A stretch of DNA of 64,000 nt from CAZSWS01 sp964610765 (GCA_964610765.1 CAZSWS010000002.1:22354-86353); one strand, 5' to 3'; shown: positions 43,353 to 53,276, numbered from the stretch's first letter. The notes: generated from the letters alone by a model not told the origin. Program-made: numbers and translations.

Positions 43353-45158
43353 ATGAAATCATTTTTAAAGATGTTTTTAGCAGCTTTTCTTGCACTGGTT
43401 GTAGGAACGCTAATTGTTTTTTTGATATCACTAGTAACCATTGGAGCAATGATAGCTTCAGGTGAAACAGAGTATGTAGTCAAAGAGCACTCTGTACTGA
43501 AAATTGACTTAAGCGGTTCATTAACCGAGCGCAGCCAACCCTCACCTCTTGCTATACTTATGGGGGGAAGCAGCGAATCATTAACCGTTAAGGATCTAAC
43601 GACGGCTATTAAAAAAGCCAAAAACAACAAAAAAATCGAAGGAATCTATATTAAGTCCAGCTATATGGGTTCTAATTTTGCCAATCTGGAACCCGTTCGA
43701 AAAGCCCTTATAGATTTCAAAGAATCGGGCAAATTCATCATTTCTTATGGAGAAATTTACACAGAGAGATCGTATTATCTTGCTTCGGTTGCAGACAAAC
43801 TTGCCTTAAACCCTAAAGGAACCATGGGACTTATGGGAATAGGCAGCATCTTGGAATTCAAGAAAAACCAATATGAAAAACTAGGTATCACCCATCAAGT
43901 ATTTAAAGTAGGCACATTCAAGTCGGCCGTCGAGCCTTATATACAGACAGAGATGAGTGAAGCCAATCGTTTACAAACCAAATCCTATATGAACAGCATC
44001 TGGTCGCACATGCTAACGGGTATTAGCGAAAGTCGTAATATATCGGTTGATCAGCTGAATGCATACGTGGATGATGCACTTATGTTTGAAGATCCGGCAG
44101 AAATCGTAAATAAAGGAATGGCAGACACACTGCTCTATGAAGTAGATGTTACAGAATACCTGAAAGGTTTTATGGATGTTGAAAAAGCAAAAGACATCAA
44201 GCAAGTTTCTGTCAAAAACATGTTAAAGGTCAAAGAGAAAGCAGAAAAGAAAGGAAAAGACAAAATTGCTGTTCTCTATGCAGAAGGCGCCATCATGGAT
44301 GACTTCATAGGCAGTTCTCCCCTTATGTCGGGCGAGCTTATACTACCTAAAGACTACATCCACAAGATGAAAAAACTCATGGAAGATGATGACGTAAAAG
44401 CTGTTGTATTTAGAGTAAACTCCGGGGGAGGTAGTGCAAATGCATCTGAGCAAATTTGGCACTCAGTGAAAGAGCTGAATGAAGTTAAACCGGTTATTGT
44501 ATCTATGGGTGGTGCAGCTGCATCCGGTGGTTACTATATTTCGTGTGCTGCCAATAGCATTGTGGCTGAACCAACTACCATTACCGGCTCTATCGGCATC
44601 TTCGGTCTTGTTGCTAATGGTGAAGAGTTAGCTAAAAAAATGGGACTTTCATTTGAAGAGCTTGGAACCAATAAGTTCAGCACATTTGGCGGATCTACAT
44701 TTGGGATACCCTTTATCATCTCTGCTCGTTCCAGAGGCTTTAATGAAATGGAAGCATCCAAAATGCAAAAGAATGTAGAGAAAGGATATGACCTATTCCT
44801 TACCAGGTGTGCCGAAGGGCGTTCTATGACCAAAGAGCAAATAGACTCTATCGGGCAAGGACGTGTTTGGACCGGTACGCAAGCATTAGAGATTGGTTTG
44901 GTTGACAAATTAGGCGGATTACAGGATGCCATCGAGTTGGCTGCTGAAAAAGCTTCATTAGAAAAATATACCGTAACCGACTATCCGGAAGTAAAAAGCT
45001 GGTATGAGCAAATGCTTTCTGAATCATTGGGCGAAATAAATGTCCGACTGGCTAAATGGTATATGGGTGAAGATGCTTATGAAAAGAAGCAAATGATTGA
45101 ACGATTAAGGTCATTGACTTTCCAACAAGCTATCATGCCTGAACATATTGATTTCTAA
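43353..45158 (+). CDS. sppA: Signal peptide peptidase SppA, long (67 kDa) type
   Basis: 601 residues with one N-terminal transmembrane helix (about 8-35) and two tandem S49 domains. The catalytic pair of the long SppA type is visible: Lys190 in VGTFKSAVEPY in the first repeat and Ser391 in GGAAASGGYYIS in the second. The enzyme is inner-membrane anchored and clears cut signal peptides. The next gene is convergent, and a bidirectional terminator separates them. Confidence 0.96.
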   Translation: MKSFLKMFLAAFLALVVGTLIVFLISLVTIGAMIASGETEYVVKEHSVLKIDLSGSLTERSQPSPLAILMGGSSESLTVKDLTTAIKKAKNNKKIEGIYIKSSYMGSNFANLEPVRKALIDFKESGKFIISYGEIYTERSYYLASVADKLALNPKGTMGLMGIGSILEFKKNQYEKLGITHQVFKVGTFKSAVEPYIQTEMSEANRLQTKSYMNSIWSHMLTGISESRNISVDQLNAYVDDALMFEDPAEIVNKGMADTLLYEVDVTEYLKGFMDVEKAKDIKQVSVKNMLKVKEKAEKKGKDKIAVLYAEGAIMDDFIGSSPLMSGELILPKDYIHKMKKLMEDDDVKAVVFRVNSGGGSANASEQIWHSVKELNEVKPVIVSMGGAAASGGYYISCAANSIVAEPTTITGSIGIFGLVANGEELAKKMGLSFEELGTNKFSTFGGSTFGIPFIISARSRGFNEMEASKMQKNVEKGYDLFLTRCAEGRSMTKEQIDSIGQGRVWTGTQALEIGLVDKLGGLQDAIELAAEKASLEKYTVTDYPEVKSWYEQMLSESLGEINVRLAKWYMGEDAYEKKQMIERLRSLTFQQAIMPEHIDF

Positions 45159-45195
45159 GAAACGTTTTACGTAATTATTGATAAACTGTTTTTAA

Positions 45196-45230
45196 AAAAA
45201 CCGCTTAGCAGTTGCAGCTAAGCGGTTTTT
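45196..45230. terminator. Bidirectional terminator between sppA and mscL
   Basis: Perfect 14-bp stem, AAAAACCGCTTAGC (45196-45209) with GCTAAGCGGTTTTT (45217-45230), loop of seven. It fits both convergent genes. Confidence 0.95.
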
Positions 45231-45250
45231 AATTTCCTATTATATTCGGA

Positions 45251-45670
45251 TTATTTTTTGTCTTTCAACAAGTCTCTAATCTCTTCTAACAATACAATAT
45301 CAGCGGGAGGAGCTGCTGGAGCAGGTGCCGGCTCTTCTTTCTTACGTTTCAAAGAATTGATAGCCTTGATCATTAAGAATATAGCAAAAGCAATTACCAA
45401 GAAATCAAATATTTCCTGAATAAAAGTACCATAGTTGAGCGTTACAGCCGGAGTTATCGTCTCTCCACCTTCAACCACAGCCGCTTTAAGCATAATCTTC
45501 AAGTCAGTGAAGTTAACTCCACCTACCAAAATACCCACTGCGGGCATAACAACATCAGATACTAAAGAGGAAACAATTTTACCAAAAGCACCTCCAATAA
45601 CGATACCCACAGCCATGTCTATCACATTGCCACGCATCGCAAACTCTTTAAACTCTTTTATAAATCCCAT
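45251..45670 (-). CDS. mscL: Large-conductance mechanosensitive channel
   Basis: 139 residues. The N-terminal helix [39 protein letters not shown] is the highly conserved MscL start and TM1; TM2 lies around residues 85-106 ([19 protein letters not shown]). A basic segment and an Ala/Pro-rich stretch (PAPAPAAPP) precede the C-terminal bundle helix. The pentameric channel opens on sudden osmotic downshift. Single gene, convergent with sppA. Confidence 0.98.
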   Translation of the reverse strand: MGFIKEFKEFAMRGNVIDMAVGIVIGGAFGKIVSSLVSDVVMPAVGILVGGVNFTDLKIMLKAAVVEGGETITPAVTLNYGTFIQEIFDFLVIAFAIFLMIKAINSLKRKKEEPAPAPAAPPADIVLLEEIRDLLKDKK

Positions 45671-45885
45671 AGTTTTACTTATAATTAAATTAATACAATA
45701 CGCATCTTTATTCTTGAAGATTCATTAACAATCTCTATCTATAACCACTCTGTTAAATAAATTGTTTACTTTGACAGACCTAATTATTGAAAGCTACTGA
45801 TTATAGCATCTATACAGCCCCTAGAGCAGTTGGGGATGAAAATACAAAAAACCTAGAAACAAATACTAATATCCTGAAAAAATCG

Positions 45886-45893
45886 TATATTTG
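45886..45893 (+). promoter_or_regulatory. Bacteroides -7 element before the Crp/Fnr-type gene
   Basis: TATATTTG, an exact match, 35 bases ahead of the GTG start at 45929. The -33 box is not clear. Confidence 0.55.
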
Positions 45894-45928
45894 TGCTTTA
45901 CAACTATGTTTTTTAACACCATAGTATC

Positions 45929-46630
45929 GTGGCTAAGAATCGCAAAGAAGAAGTTGACATATCGGCAAAACTATCAGATCTGTGGAGAATACTTACTGAC
46001 AATGAGCGGGAAGTATTGAAAAGTAGTGTCCGTTTTCAGAACTACAAGCGTAACCAACTGATATATTATGAGCGCCAAGAGCCCAAAGACATGATGTGTC
46101 TTTTGAAAGGTAAGGTGAAAATCTTTAAAGAAGGCGTTGGAGGACGAAGCCAAATCATTCGCATGATAAAGCCCATTCAGTATTTCGGCTATCGTGCAGC
46201 TTTTGCACAAGAAAACTATTTAACCAATGCCGCTGCTTTCGAAGCTTCTACAGTTTGCCTGATTCCCATGAAAATTGTAACGACTCTATTGTTGCAAAAT
46301 TCCAATCTTGCCATGTTTTTTATTCGCCAACTATCTACCGACTTAGGCATTGCTGACGAACGCACGGTCAATCTCACTCAAAAACATATTAGAGGACGAC
46401 TAGCAGAATCACTCTTGTTCTTAAAAGAAAATTATGGGCTGGAGGAAGATGGAGCTACCCTTAGCATCTACCTGTCAAGAGAAGACTTAGCCAGTTTATC
46501 CAACATGACCACATCAAACGCCATCCGCACTTTATCGACTTTCGCATCAGAAAGGATTATTGCATTAGATGGTCGTAAAATCAAAATCATAGACGAAGAG
46601 CGGTTGGAGAAGATTAACCGAATGGGATAA
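45929..46630 (+). CDS. Crp/Fnr family transcriptional regulator
   Basis: 233 residues from a GTG start (no nearer ATG suits the full domain). A cyclic-nucleotide-binding-like beta barrel occupies about 18-130 (LLKGKVKIFKEGVGGRSQIIRMIKPIQYFGYRAAFAQ), then a dimer helix and an HTH_Crp domain (LYLSREDLASLSNMTTSNAIRTLSTFASERIIALDGRKIKIID). The usual cAMP-binding residues are not clearly kept, and there is no Cys cluster for iron-sulfur sensing, so the effector is unknown. In Bacteroidota such proteins often respond to metabolic state. It is convergent with the next gene, stop codons one base apart. Confidence 0.9.
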   Translation: MAKNRKEEVDISAKLSDLWRILTDNEREVLKSSVRFQNYKRNQLIYYERQEPKDMMCLLKGKVKIFKEGVGGRSQIIRMIKPIQYFGYRAAFAQENYLTNAAAFEASTVCLIPMKIVTTLLLQNSNLAMFFIRQLSTDLGIADERTVNLTQKHIRGRLAESLLFLKENYGLEEDGATLSIYLSREDLASLSNMTTSNAIRTLSTFASERIIALDGRKIKIIDEERLEKINRMG

Positions 46631-46631
46631 C

Positions 46632-48350
46632 TCAATAAGCTATTTGCTTCTTCTCAATCATCAACTTATCTTCTTTTTTAATCCCTGACTTGTAAAATGG
46701 AACGGGGCGGTCATGATCACTTAAATACATCCGCACCGTATTTTCCAAGCCCTTATTCACTAATGATCTGGAGGCATCAAAATAAGGTGTTTCTATATGC
46801 GCCAAATCTAAAAGCGTATGAAACAACGTATTGGTAGAAATCGGCGTACGTCTGTTTGCTTCAGTATTAGCTACAACATCTGCATAAAGCTCTTTATAGT
46901 TATCAGAAAACCACAATAAGAGAGGTATTCGCAGTTGGTAGTATGTAGGCGTAGGCGATGCATGCAAAAAGCGATTACGCTTATCATCCAAGAGGTCTTC
47001 CCCATGATCAGATGCATAAAGCATGGATGCACAAGCACCGGTACTTTTTAATATCGAAATAACCTGATCTAAAATAAAATCAGTATACAAAACAGTATTA
47101 TCATAGGCATTAATCATAGATGGTCGGTATTCTTTCTTGATTTTTGCCACATAATCCGGTTTAAATACTGAATATGCATCCGGATATCGTTCTTTATAAT
47201 TAAAATGGGAACCATACGTATGAAGAACCACAAATAAATTACCTGGTATCGAATCAACTAAATGCTGAAACTCCGGCAACATATCTCCATCGAAATGATT
47301 GATTTTTTTATTAAAAAAGCGATAATACCGGGTATAATCCGCCTCTTGCGCATAATAATCCGTAAAGGTTCGATTAGCCGATTGATTAGACAAGAATATT
47401 GTCTTAAATCCAACCTCCTTAAAAGCTGTCAATATACTTTTATGTTGATAAACCGCACTATAATCCTCAGCAGATGCAGCAGTCAGCATAATAGAAACAC
47501 TTTTATGAGTTGCATTAGATTGGGTAACTGCGTCTTGAAAAACAATAAGGTCTTCTTGCTTTTTCAACAAAGGATTGGTGTCTCGGTTATATCCATACAA
47601 TGACCAGTTGTCAGCCCTACTCGTCTCGCCTATCACTAGTACAACTATTTCGCGAGCAGACAACGTATCATTTCTCACTGCTTGATAAGTGAAGTCTTTA
47701 GAAGCTACCAAATATTCACTTCTCAACGACCACTTTTGTGAAGCTAAACGTAAATTATTGAACACATTAACCGGATACACCTCTTCATAAAAGATAAAAT
47801 CTTCCGTATTAACATCCTTAGCTTTCAAGCTCAAAACAAAAGAAAGCGCAAGCAAGCCAAACCCGGCAAACAACGCTTTTTTTCTAAACCGAACTGTGTT
47901 GTTTAGCTTCCTTCGACATACGATAAACGACAAGACAATGGTTGGTACATAAACTACAATAACAAATACAACTGCTTCCCACACAGCATCCAGCACCTCT
48001 CCTGCCTCAGACACATTGGTCGTTAATACATTGAGAAACATATCTACAGCGATTACGCCCTCACCAAACAGGTAAAAAACGACAATCTGAAAAGCATGAA
48101 TAACCAATAGTGGAATGAGTATCAACTGCATTTTACCCACATTACGAAGTAAACTGAAAATCAAGGTAAAAAGCCCTGCAGGAAATATGATGACCAGTAT
48201 CTTACCCCAGATATTAAAAGGTTCAGTAAAAACAAGTGCAAAACTAGGTATAAGATTCACCAATAATAAGAGCAAAAAAGCCCCTTTTGAAGATATTTTC
48301 AACCAGTTCTTAATATGCATCAACATGATAGAATCATTAAAAAGCTTCAT
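46632..48350 (-). CDS. Phosphoethanolamine-transferase-like membrane sulfatase-fold protein
   Basis: 572 residues. Five hydrophobic segments (about 25-175) lead to a periplasmic alkaline-phosphatase/sulfatase-type domain. Thr243 in LVIGETSRADNWSLYGYNRDTNP is the expected phosphoryl-accepting residue, and YASDHGEDLLDD gives later metal ligands. These match EptA/CptA-type enzymes that add phosphoethanolamine to lipid A or LPS core and affect resistance to cationic peptides. The acceptor here is not determinable. The gene starts inside the end of the upstream barrel gene (14-base overlap), so they are co-transcribed. Confidence 0.88.
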   Translation of the reverse strand: MKLFNDSIMLMHIKNWLKISSKGAFLLLLLVNLIPSFALVFTEPFNIWGKILVIIFPAGLFTLIFSLLRNVGKMQLILIPLLVIHAFQIVVFYLFGEGVIAVDMFLNVLTTNVSEAGEVLDAVWEAVVFVIVVYVPTIVLSFIVCRRKLNNTVRFRKKALFAGFGLLALSFVLSLKAKDVNTEDFIFYEEVYPVNVFNNLRLASQKWSLRSEYLVASKDFTYQAVRNDTLSAREIVVLVIGETSRADNWSLYGYNRDTNPLLKKQEDLIVFQDAVTQSNATHKSVSIMLTAASAEDYSAVYQHKSILTAFKEVGFKTIFLSNQSANRTFTDYYAQEADYTRYYRFFNKKINHFDGDMLPEFQHLVDSIPGNLFVVLHTYGSHFNYKERYPDAYSVFKPDYVAKIKKEYRPSMINAYDNTVLYTDFILDQVISILKSTGACASMLYASDHGEDLLDDKRNRFLHASPTPTYYQLRIPLLLWFSDNYKELYADVVANTEANRRTPISTNTLFHTLLDLAHIETPYFDASRSLVNKGLENTVRMYLSDHDRPVPFYKSGIKKEDKLMIEKKQIAY

Positions 48351-49485
48351 TTATATTAAAATAAAACCCGGATTCCCCCTTTCCTATTCCGTAATCTATT
48401 CGCACATTGACTCTGTTTTTAAACTCCCAACGATAACCAAAACCAAAATTCGGCAATGTTTGACCAAAATCAAATGCAGACATTTTATGAAACACATTGC
48501 CTGCTCCTACCCAAACAGCTATTCCGTTTCGACGATATATATGCTGACGCAACTCAAGCTGCGTTTGCACCGAGTTTCGGTCTCTATACCTTCCGGCATA
48601 ATAACCGCGCATCTGATAAGCAGTGCCTGCCACAGACATCATATTCCACGACACATCGCCATTATTAAGCACGCCATGCAAATCAAAAGCCAACACCCCT
48701 CCTTTCCAAACACGCTGGTAAGCACGGAAAAGAAGTTCTGTCTTATTAAACTCGAAAGTACTTCCTAAAAATTTCGGATAATAGAGAAACTCTGCTTTAG
48801 CATAAATTCCTTTGTACGGATTAGGGATAAAGTCGCGTGAATCATACGACAAAATCAACCCTGCACCCAAAGCTGTTGTGTGAGATTTCTCGCCAGCTAA
48901 TAGTGTTATATCATTAAAGTTCTTTCCTTGAATATCTTTGAAATTTGTCGTGACACCCAAATAAGTATTTGTAAAAAGCTTTTTCAAAAAGTCGAATTTG
49001 AGTTCAACCAATTGATTATCGTATTTTGTATAGATATTTGCTCGACCTGCGTCATAGCCTATTCCCCAATATCTACTGGGGCGATGCGAAAATTTCACAT
49101 CCGAATCAATCCGATATTTCATTTGAGGAAAAAGTATATTCCCACTAATTCCCACTACATAAGCACCCGTAGTTGTTATATCACCATAAAGGGAGACATT
49201 AGAGGGAGACATCTCCAAGTCACTCCTATCTAAACGAAACAAACCGGACGCCAATAGACCAATTCCAAGTTTCGTATCGTTAGAATAATGCGGTCCTCCG
49301 ATGATTGAAAAGTCAAAACGTTTATCCGGAGATACCTCATTAGACTGTTCAAAATATTCATAGACCCGCTTAAATATGTTTTTTTTCTCCGTCTTTACCG
49401 AATCATTCTTTACTACTTCCTGAGCACTCAAAGAAAAGGTAAAAACACATGCTAAAATAAGCATTGGAAGTTGCCTATAATACAT
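48337..49485 (-). CDS. BamA/TamA-like outer-membrane barrel protein without POTRA domains
   Basis: 382 residues with a signal peptide ending LSAQ. No POTRA repeats are present; the mature protein is nearly all a surface-antigen-type barrel with repeated strands (FDFSIIGGPHYSNDTKLGIGLLASGLF, LGAGLILSYDSRDFIPNPYKGIYAKAEFLYYPK) and the motif RGYYAGRYRDRNSVQTQLELRQ that resembles the VRGF/loop-6 region. It ends in FYFNINEAF. Insertion of substrates seems unlikely without POTRA; a lipid or export role is possible. It shares a transcript with the phosphoethanolamine-transferase-like gene. Confidence 0.82.
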   Translation of the reverse strand: MYYRQLPMLILACVFTFSLSAQEVVKNDSVKTEKKNIFKRVYEYFEQSNEVSPDKRFDFSIIGGPHYSNDTKLGIGLLASGLFRLDRSDLEMSPSNVSLYGDITTTGAYVVGISGNILFPQMKYRIDSDVKFSHRPSRYWGIGYDAGRANIYTKYDNQLVELKFDFLKKLFTNTYLGVTTNFKDIQGKNFNDITLLAGEKSHTTALGAGLILSYDSRDFIPNPYKGIYAKAEFLYYPKFLGSTFEFNKTELLFRAYQRVWKGGVLAFDLHGVLNNGDVSWNMMSVAGTAYQMRGYYAGRYRDRNSVQTQLELRQHIYRRNGIAVWVGAGNVFHKMSAFDFGQTLPNFGFGYRWEFKNRVNVRIDYGIGKGESGFYFNINEAF

Positions 49486-49518
49486 ACTATACAGATTAGT
49501 TGATTTTTAGTCAAACTA

Positions 49519-49526
49519 CAAATGTA
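49519..49526 (-). promoter_or_regulatory. Bacteroides -7 element before the barrel gene
   Basis: Reads TACATTTG on the minus strand, exact -7 match, 33 bases ahead of the ATG. A TTTG exists farther upstream but at a 26-base spacing, too long to trust. Confidence 0.5.
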
Positions 49527-49610
49527 AGAATTTATACGTGTGTAGAAGAAATCAAATTCTTAAAGAATGTATTTACGAGGGGCTCAGCTCAGAATCCCTT
49601 TTTTCAACGC

Positions 49611-49641
49611 TTTGCCAGCTCAAAGTTTTCATATACTTTTG
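49611..49641 (+). promoter_or_regulatory. Strong promoter before the 97-residue hypothetical gene
   Basis: TTTG (49611-49614) and TACTTTTG (49634-49641) are exact matches with a 19-base spacer. It probably drives the next three genes. Confidence 0.75.
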
Positions 49642-49722
49642 TAAACATCGATTAGAGAGGTCCTAAAAAAACTTAGGATGCATTTAAGTTCAAGTGTGAT
49701 AAACAAAAAAAGACACAAAATT

Positions 49723-50016
49723 ATGACGAGCAGGAGACTATTAAAAAAGTATATTAATGCAATCTTTGGCGAGATGCTTACAGAGGTTTATTTTTGTCTT
49801 TATACCAAACAAATAACACTGTCTGAAGAAACAACGCTTTTAATATCGCGTATAGTACAATCCAATGACGACTTTATCCGCCGCTCTCAACATGCTGCCG
49901 GAACTGCTAATCAGAAAATCATCAAACAGTATTACAAAAAATTACACGAAGATCTAAATAAAGAATTGGATGAAATCACCCAGTCTTTAGCAGCTCTTAT
50001 TAATGTAGCTTCCTAA
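49723..50016 (+). CDS. Small helical protein of unknown function
   Basis: 97 residues from ATG 49723 (MTSRRLLKKYINAIFGEM). An in-frame ATG at 49678 would add 15 residues and is less likely. The protein is predicted all-helical, with a helix pair (about 1-45) and a charged second half (KIIKQYYKKLHEDLNKELDEITQSLAALI), a pattern of a small four-helix bundle. No catalytic motif or signal peptide. Its stop is 12 bases before the acyltransferase gene, so it is probably co-expressed with lipid synthesis. I do not recognise a family. Confidence 0.7.
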   Translation: MTSRRLLKKYINAIFGEMLTEVYFCLYTKQITLSEETTLLISRIVQSNDDFIRRSQHAAGTANQKIIKQYYKKLHEDLNKELDEITQSLAALINVAS

Positions 50017-50028
50017 CCATATTACTAC

Positions 50029-50598
50029 ATGCTAAAAAAATTATGCAAGGCCATTCTCCATTTATTCAATTGGAATATAGGTCCGATAGGAGAAGACGTA
50101 CCTAAATGCGTCATTTGTGTTGCACCTCACACCAGCAACTGGGACTTTATCGTTGGCAAACTGTTTTATACAGCTATTGGACGTAATGCCAAATTCCTCA
50201 TTAAAAAAGAGTGGTACGTGTTTCCTCTCAATCTTTTTTTCAATGCACTAGGTGGAGTTCCTATTGACCGTTCAAAAAGAAAAGATGGAAAGTCCGCCTC
50301 GTCAACAACCGAACAGATGGTCAAAGAGTTCAGCAGAAGAGAGCGTTTCCAACTAGCCATCACACCTGAAGGCACACGCAAAGGCACCAATGAATGGAAA
50401 AAAGGTTTTTATTACATCGCACTGGAAGCCAACGTACCCATCCTACCCGCTTATATTGACTATAAGAGAAAAGAAGCCGGTTTTATGCCTGCTTTCTATC
50501 CAACAGGCGATGCAGAAGCAGATATTATAAAAATCCGTGCCCTGTATGAACATGTTGTTGGCAAGCATCCTGAAAAATTCATTACGCAGAAAGCTTGA
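50029..50598 (+). CDS. 1-acyl-sn-glycerol-3-phosphate acyltransferase family protein
   Basis: 189 residues, a short PlsC-type enzyme. The catalytic HX4D motif is seen in APHTSNWDF, the second block is FFNALGGVPIDRSKRKD, and the third is EGTRKG, all in the right order. It acylates glycerophospholipids or related lipids at the inner membrane. The short length and absence of a transmembrane helix resemble the YihG or lysophospholipid-acyltransferase-like subgroup, so the acceptor could be a lysophospholipid or an unusual lipid. It is in a run with a small helical protein and a GNAT enzyme. Confidence 0.88.
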   Translation: MLKKLCKAILHLFNWNIGPIGEDVPKCVICVAPHTSNWDFIVGKLFYTAIGRNAKFLIKKEWYVFPLNLFFNALGGVPIDRSKRKDGKSASSTTEQMVKEFSRRERFQLAITPEGTRKGTNEWKKGFYYIALEANVPILPAYIDYKRKEAGFMPAFYPTGDAEADIIKIRALYEHVVGKHPEKFITQKA

Positions 50599-50655
50599 CC
50601 TCTATTACCGACTATTAATAGCATAAAGCTATCAGCAATAATCAAACGGCATGTA

Positions 50656-51120
50656 ATGATTATTACAACAATAAAAATCACAGAGAACTATCCCTACCAT
50701 TTACTTTTACTTGCTGATGAAACTATTGAAGCAATCAATAAGTATCTTTTTCAATCAGATGTTTATCTAGCCATTCACGAAGAAAGACCTGTGGGGGTGT
50801 TTTGTTTATATCCCATAGATGCCCATACAACAGAAATTAAAAATATCGCTATTGATAAAGATTACCAAAGATTGGGAATCGGTAGTTATCTGTTAGCCGA
50901 AGCAGCGCGTTTGGCTAAAGCACAAGCTTATAAGGTTCTTATCGTGGGCACTCCTGATGGTGCTATACCTCAAATAGCCTTCTACAAGAAAAATGGTTTC
51001 ATGCCATACAGCATACGAAAAAACTTCTTCCTTGAAAACTATGAACTCCCCATTTATGAAAATGGCATACAGCTCAAAGATATGCTCATGCTAAAAAAGA
51101 ATCTCACAACAGCTGAGTAA
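50656..51120 (+). CDS. GNAT family N-acetyltransferase
   Basis: 154 residues. The acetyl-CoA loop IAIDKDYQRLGIGSYLLAEAARLAK (Q/R-x-x-G-x-G) is complete, and the beta-alpha order before and after it fits GNAT. The substrate is not readable; many relatives acetylate protein or small-molecule amines. It is 57 bases after the PlsC-type gene and on the same strand, and the intergenic part has no obvious terminator, so it may be the end of this transcript. Confidence 0.88.
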   Translation: MIITTIKITENYPYHLLLLADETIEAINKYLFQSDVYLAIHEERPVGVFCLYPIDAHTTEIKNIAIDKDYQRLGIGSYLLAEAARLAKAQAYKVLIVGTPDGAIPQIAFYKKNGFMPYSIRKNFFLENYELPIYENGIQLKDMLMLKKNLTTAE

Positions 51121-51140
51121 CAATAACCCGTCTTTTCGAC

Positions 51141-53078
51141 CTAGGACCCCTTTCCGGAAAGGCGAATTTTAAATTCATATTTCCCCTTCTTTTCAACCTC
51201 TTTTGCCACAAGCGTAACTCTTGTGACGCTTTCTCCCCACACATTACTGAGTCGACGATCATCAATCTCGACACGTTCCGTCAAGACTTGAAAGCGTTTC
51301 TTATCATAGGTAAGAATTGCTTGAACGTGTTCTTTGCGAACAATCACCTGCCCCTCTTTCGACACATCAGCTTCTCCCCATACCATAAAATTGATATGAT
51401 TAGGTTTTTGGGCATCTTCTATGCGAAAATCATCATTTATTACCACCGTTTGAGGAGCAACTTTGTAGCTTCGTTTCCAGTGCTCAATACCTGCAACCTT
51501 CGGATAAGCCTGCTCCAACTGCATTCCGAAAGTTTTTCTTCGCCCATCAAATGTAGTGTGTAGTGCTTTATAGATCTTCCCATTCTGCTGTGGATAGCCA
51601 TTTACCAAGGGTAGGTTATGATAGTTGCTTTGCATATACCAAAGCGTATATCTTTCTGAACTAAATGTTTTGGCTGAATATGTACCGACCCCAACATCAA
51701 TAAACAAAGGCACTTGCTGATAGTATACAGAAAAACTTCCCACATCATTATGGTTGTGGCTCTCGTCATTGAAGCCACCTTTAGATGCAAAAAATAAGTC
51801 CCCCTCCCGTATATAGCAAAACTCTGTTTCGGGATACCAAGTGACCGTGGGCGCAGTATAAGACAAAGTCTCTCCTCCCATCAGGATATCGGTAGATATT
51901 CCGGCTAAAGTTCGCCACATATCTCTGGATACAGAAAGCTTTTGCGGAGTCTTATCTTTCAAATAAAATGCGAACCCCATCATTTCATCACTACTCACTG
52001 CTTGCCCATAACGGTAGATTAAACGATAGTCAAAGCCTCCTTTAGCAGAAGCATCGGCAAAATTAACGACCCAGCCATCACCCACATACGACCGAGAAAT
52101 ATATTCTCCCATATTTTTAATTATCGGCTCGTCAAAAAGAGATAACTTCCCGCCGGTTGCATCATAAATAATCTGAAGGTAATCATATAGCTTCCCGGCA
52201 GCATGCCCCCAGTATGAAGGGCCCTCTTCACAAGCGCCGTCACTATGCGTATAATTAATAAATTTATCTGTTGAAATCAGCGTCTTCATCACTCCTTGAT
52301 AGAGTTTTTCGGGATTTTCTTCTAATAGGAGAAATGTTTGCAGCACATTTGAGTTACACCATGGATTCCAATTATTCACTAACCCTCCGGGAGTAAGATT
52401 TACCGCCATCCACCAGTAATGATTCGTTTCCATGTATGCCCTCATGATGCGCTTATCCAGTTCATCATATAGTCGCAGACTTATAAATGGATGAACTTTA
52501 TCAAATTCTTTATGTAAAAAATGATACACCCAGGCAAGCATTGATCCCATATCAGCGGCGACCAAATCGATGACGTTTTCTGTATGATTCGGAAAACCCG
52601 AACCTTTACGCTGCAAGGTTAAATGAGCAGATAGCGACCAAGTTGTCTGCTCACAAAGGGCAAACACACCATTGATTACTTGATCAAGAAAACGCCCCTC
52701 ACCTTCAGCTAGTTCAGCCATGAATAAGGTAGCTAACGCCGTATGATTGCGACCTGCAACGGCTTCCATTTCCGAACGATTACCTGTTCGTATATAGCCC
52801 AAATAATCCGTTGCTTTCACTACTTTCCAATCATAATTTACGTATTTCTCTCCATTGACTATTAAGTCTTTTTTGTTTTCATTAAGCAGTTTATCCCATC
52901 CTGTTCTATCGGCGTAATCCGGATATGTAATCCATTGTTCTTTCGGAAGTATCTGATTTTTTAAGTCCATGATTTCTGCTTTTTTTTGCAACAGATTCCT
53001 TTCTTCATAAGCATATGATGAAAAGATTGAACTATAGAAACAAAAAAGCAGTATCAAAAAGGGTAAAGTAACTTTCAT
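51141..53078 (-). CDS. Heparinase II/III-like polysaccharide lyase
   Basis: 645 residues with a signal peptide (end near SYAYE). An alpha/alpha-toroid N-terminal half holds NHYWWMAVNLTPGGLVNNWNPWCNSN and DGACEEGPSYWGH (EGPSYW 285-290), and a beta-sandwich C-terminal half contains the conserved SHNHNDVGSFSVYY (SHNHND 440-445), where the His and Asn face the metal or active site. These are heparinase II/III superfamily traits, seen in lyases of heparin, alginate or other uronic acid polymers. The exact family is not certain. The protein is secreted to the periplasm. It is a single gene with its own -7 element, not next to a SusC/SusD pair. Confidence 0.82.
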   Translation of the reverse strand: MKVTLPFLILLFCFYSSIFSSYAYEERNLLQKKAEIMDLKNQILPKEQWITYPDYADRTGWDKLLNENKKDLIVNGEKYVNYDWKVVKATDYLGYIRTGNRSEMEAVAGRNHTALATLFMAELAEGEGRFLDQVINGVFALCEQTTWSLSAHLTLQRKGSGFPNHTENVIDLVAADMGSMLAWVYHFLHKEFDKVHPFISLRLYDELDKRIMRAYMETNHYWWMAVNLTPGGLVNNWNPWCNSNVLQTFLLLEENPEKLYQGVMKTLISTDKFINYTHSDGACEEGPSYWGHAAGKLYDYLQIIYDATGGKLSLFDEPIIKNMGEYISRSYVGDGWVVNFADASAKGGFDYRLIYRYGQAVSSDEMMGFAFYLKDKTPQKLSVSRDMWRTLAGISTDILMGGETLSYTAPTVTWYPETEFCYIREGDLFFASKGGFNDESHNHNDVGSFSVYYQQVPLFIDVGVGTYSAKTFSSERYTLWYMQSNYHNLPLVNGYPQQNGKIYKALHTTFDGRRKTFGMQLEQAYPKVAGIEHWKRSYKVAPQTVVINDDFRIEDAQKPNHINFMVWGEADVSKEGQVIVRKEHVQAILTYDKKRFQVLTERVEIDDRRLSNVWGESVTRVTLVAKEVEKKGKYEFKIRLSGKGS

Positions 53079-53119
53079 AGTCGTATAGGTTAAGGTTAAG
53101 CTTTCAGCTGATTCTTACA

Positions 53120-53127
53120 CAAATATA
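53120..53127 (-). promoter_or_regulatory. Bacteroides -7 element before the lyase gene
   Basis: Reads TATATTTG on the minus strand, exact -7 match, 41 bases ahead of the start codon. Confidence 0.55.
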
Positions 53128-53276
53128 ACGTATTTCAAATATATTGATTCACATAATAATAAATAAATCTCAGTCCATCATCTGACAATCTGCAAAAGTG
53201 ATAAAGCATGACACATCAAATATATCAGAACTAATAGTTATCTTTACATCACAATAAATCATTAATACGACTAACA

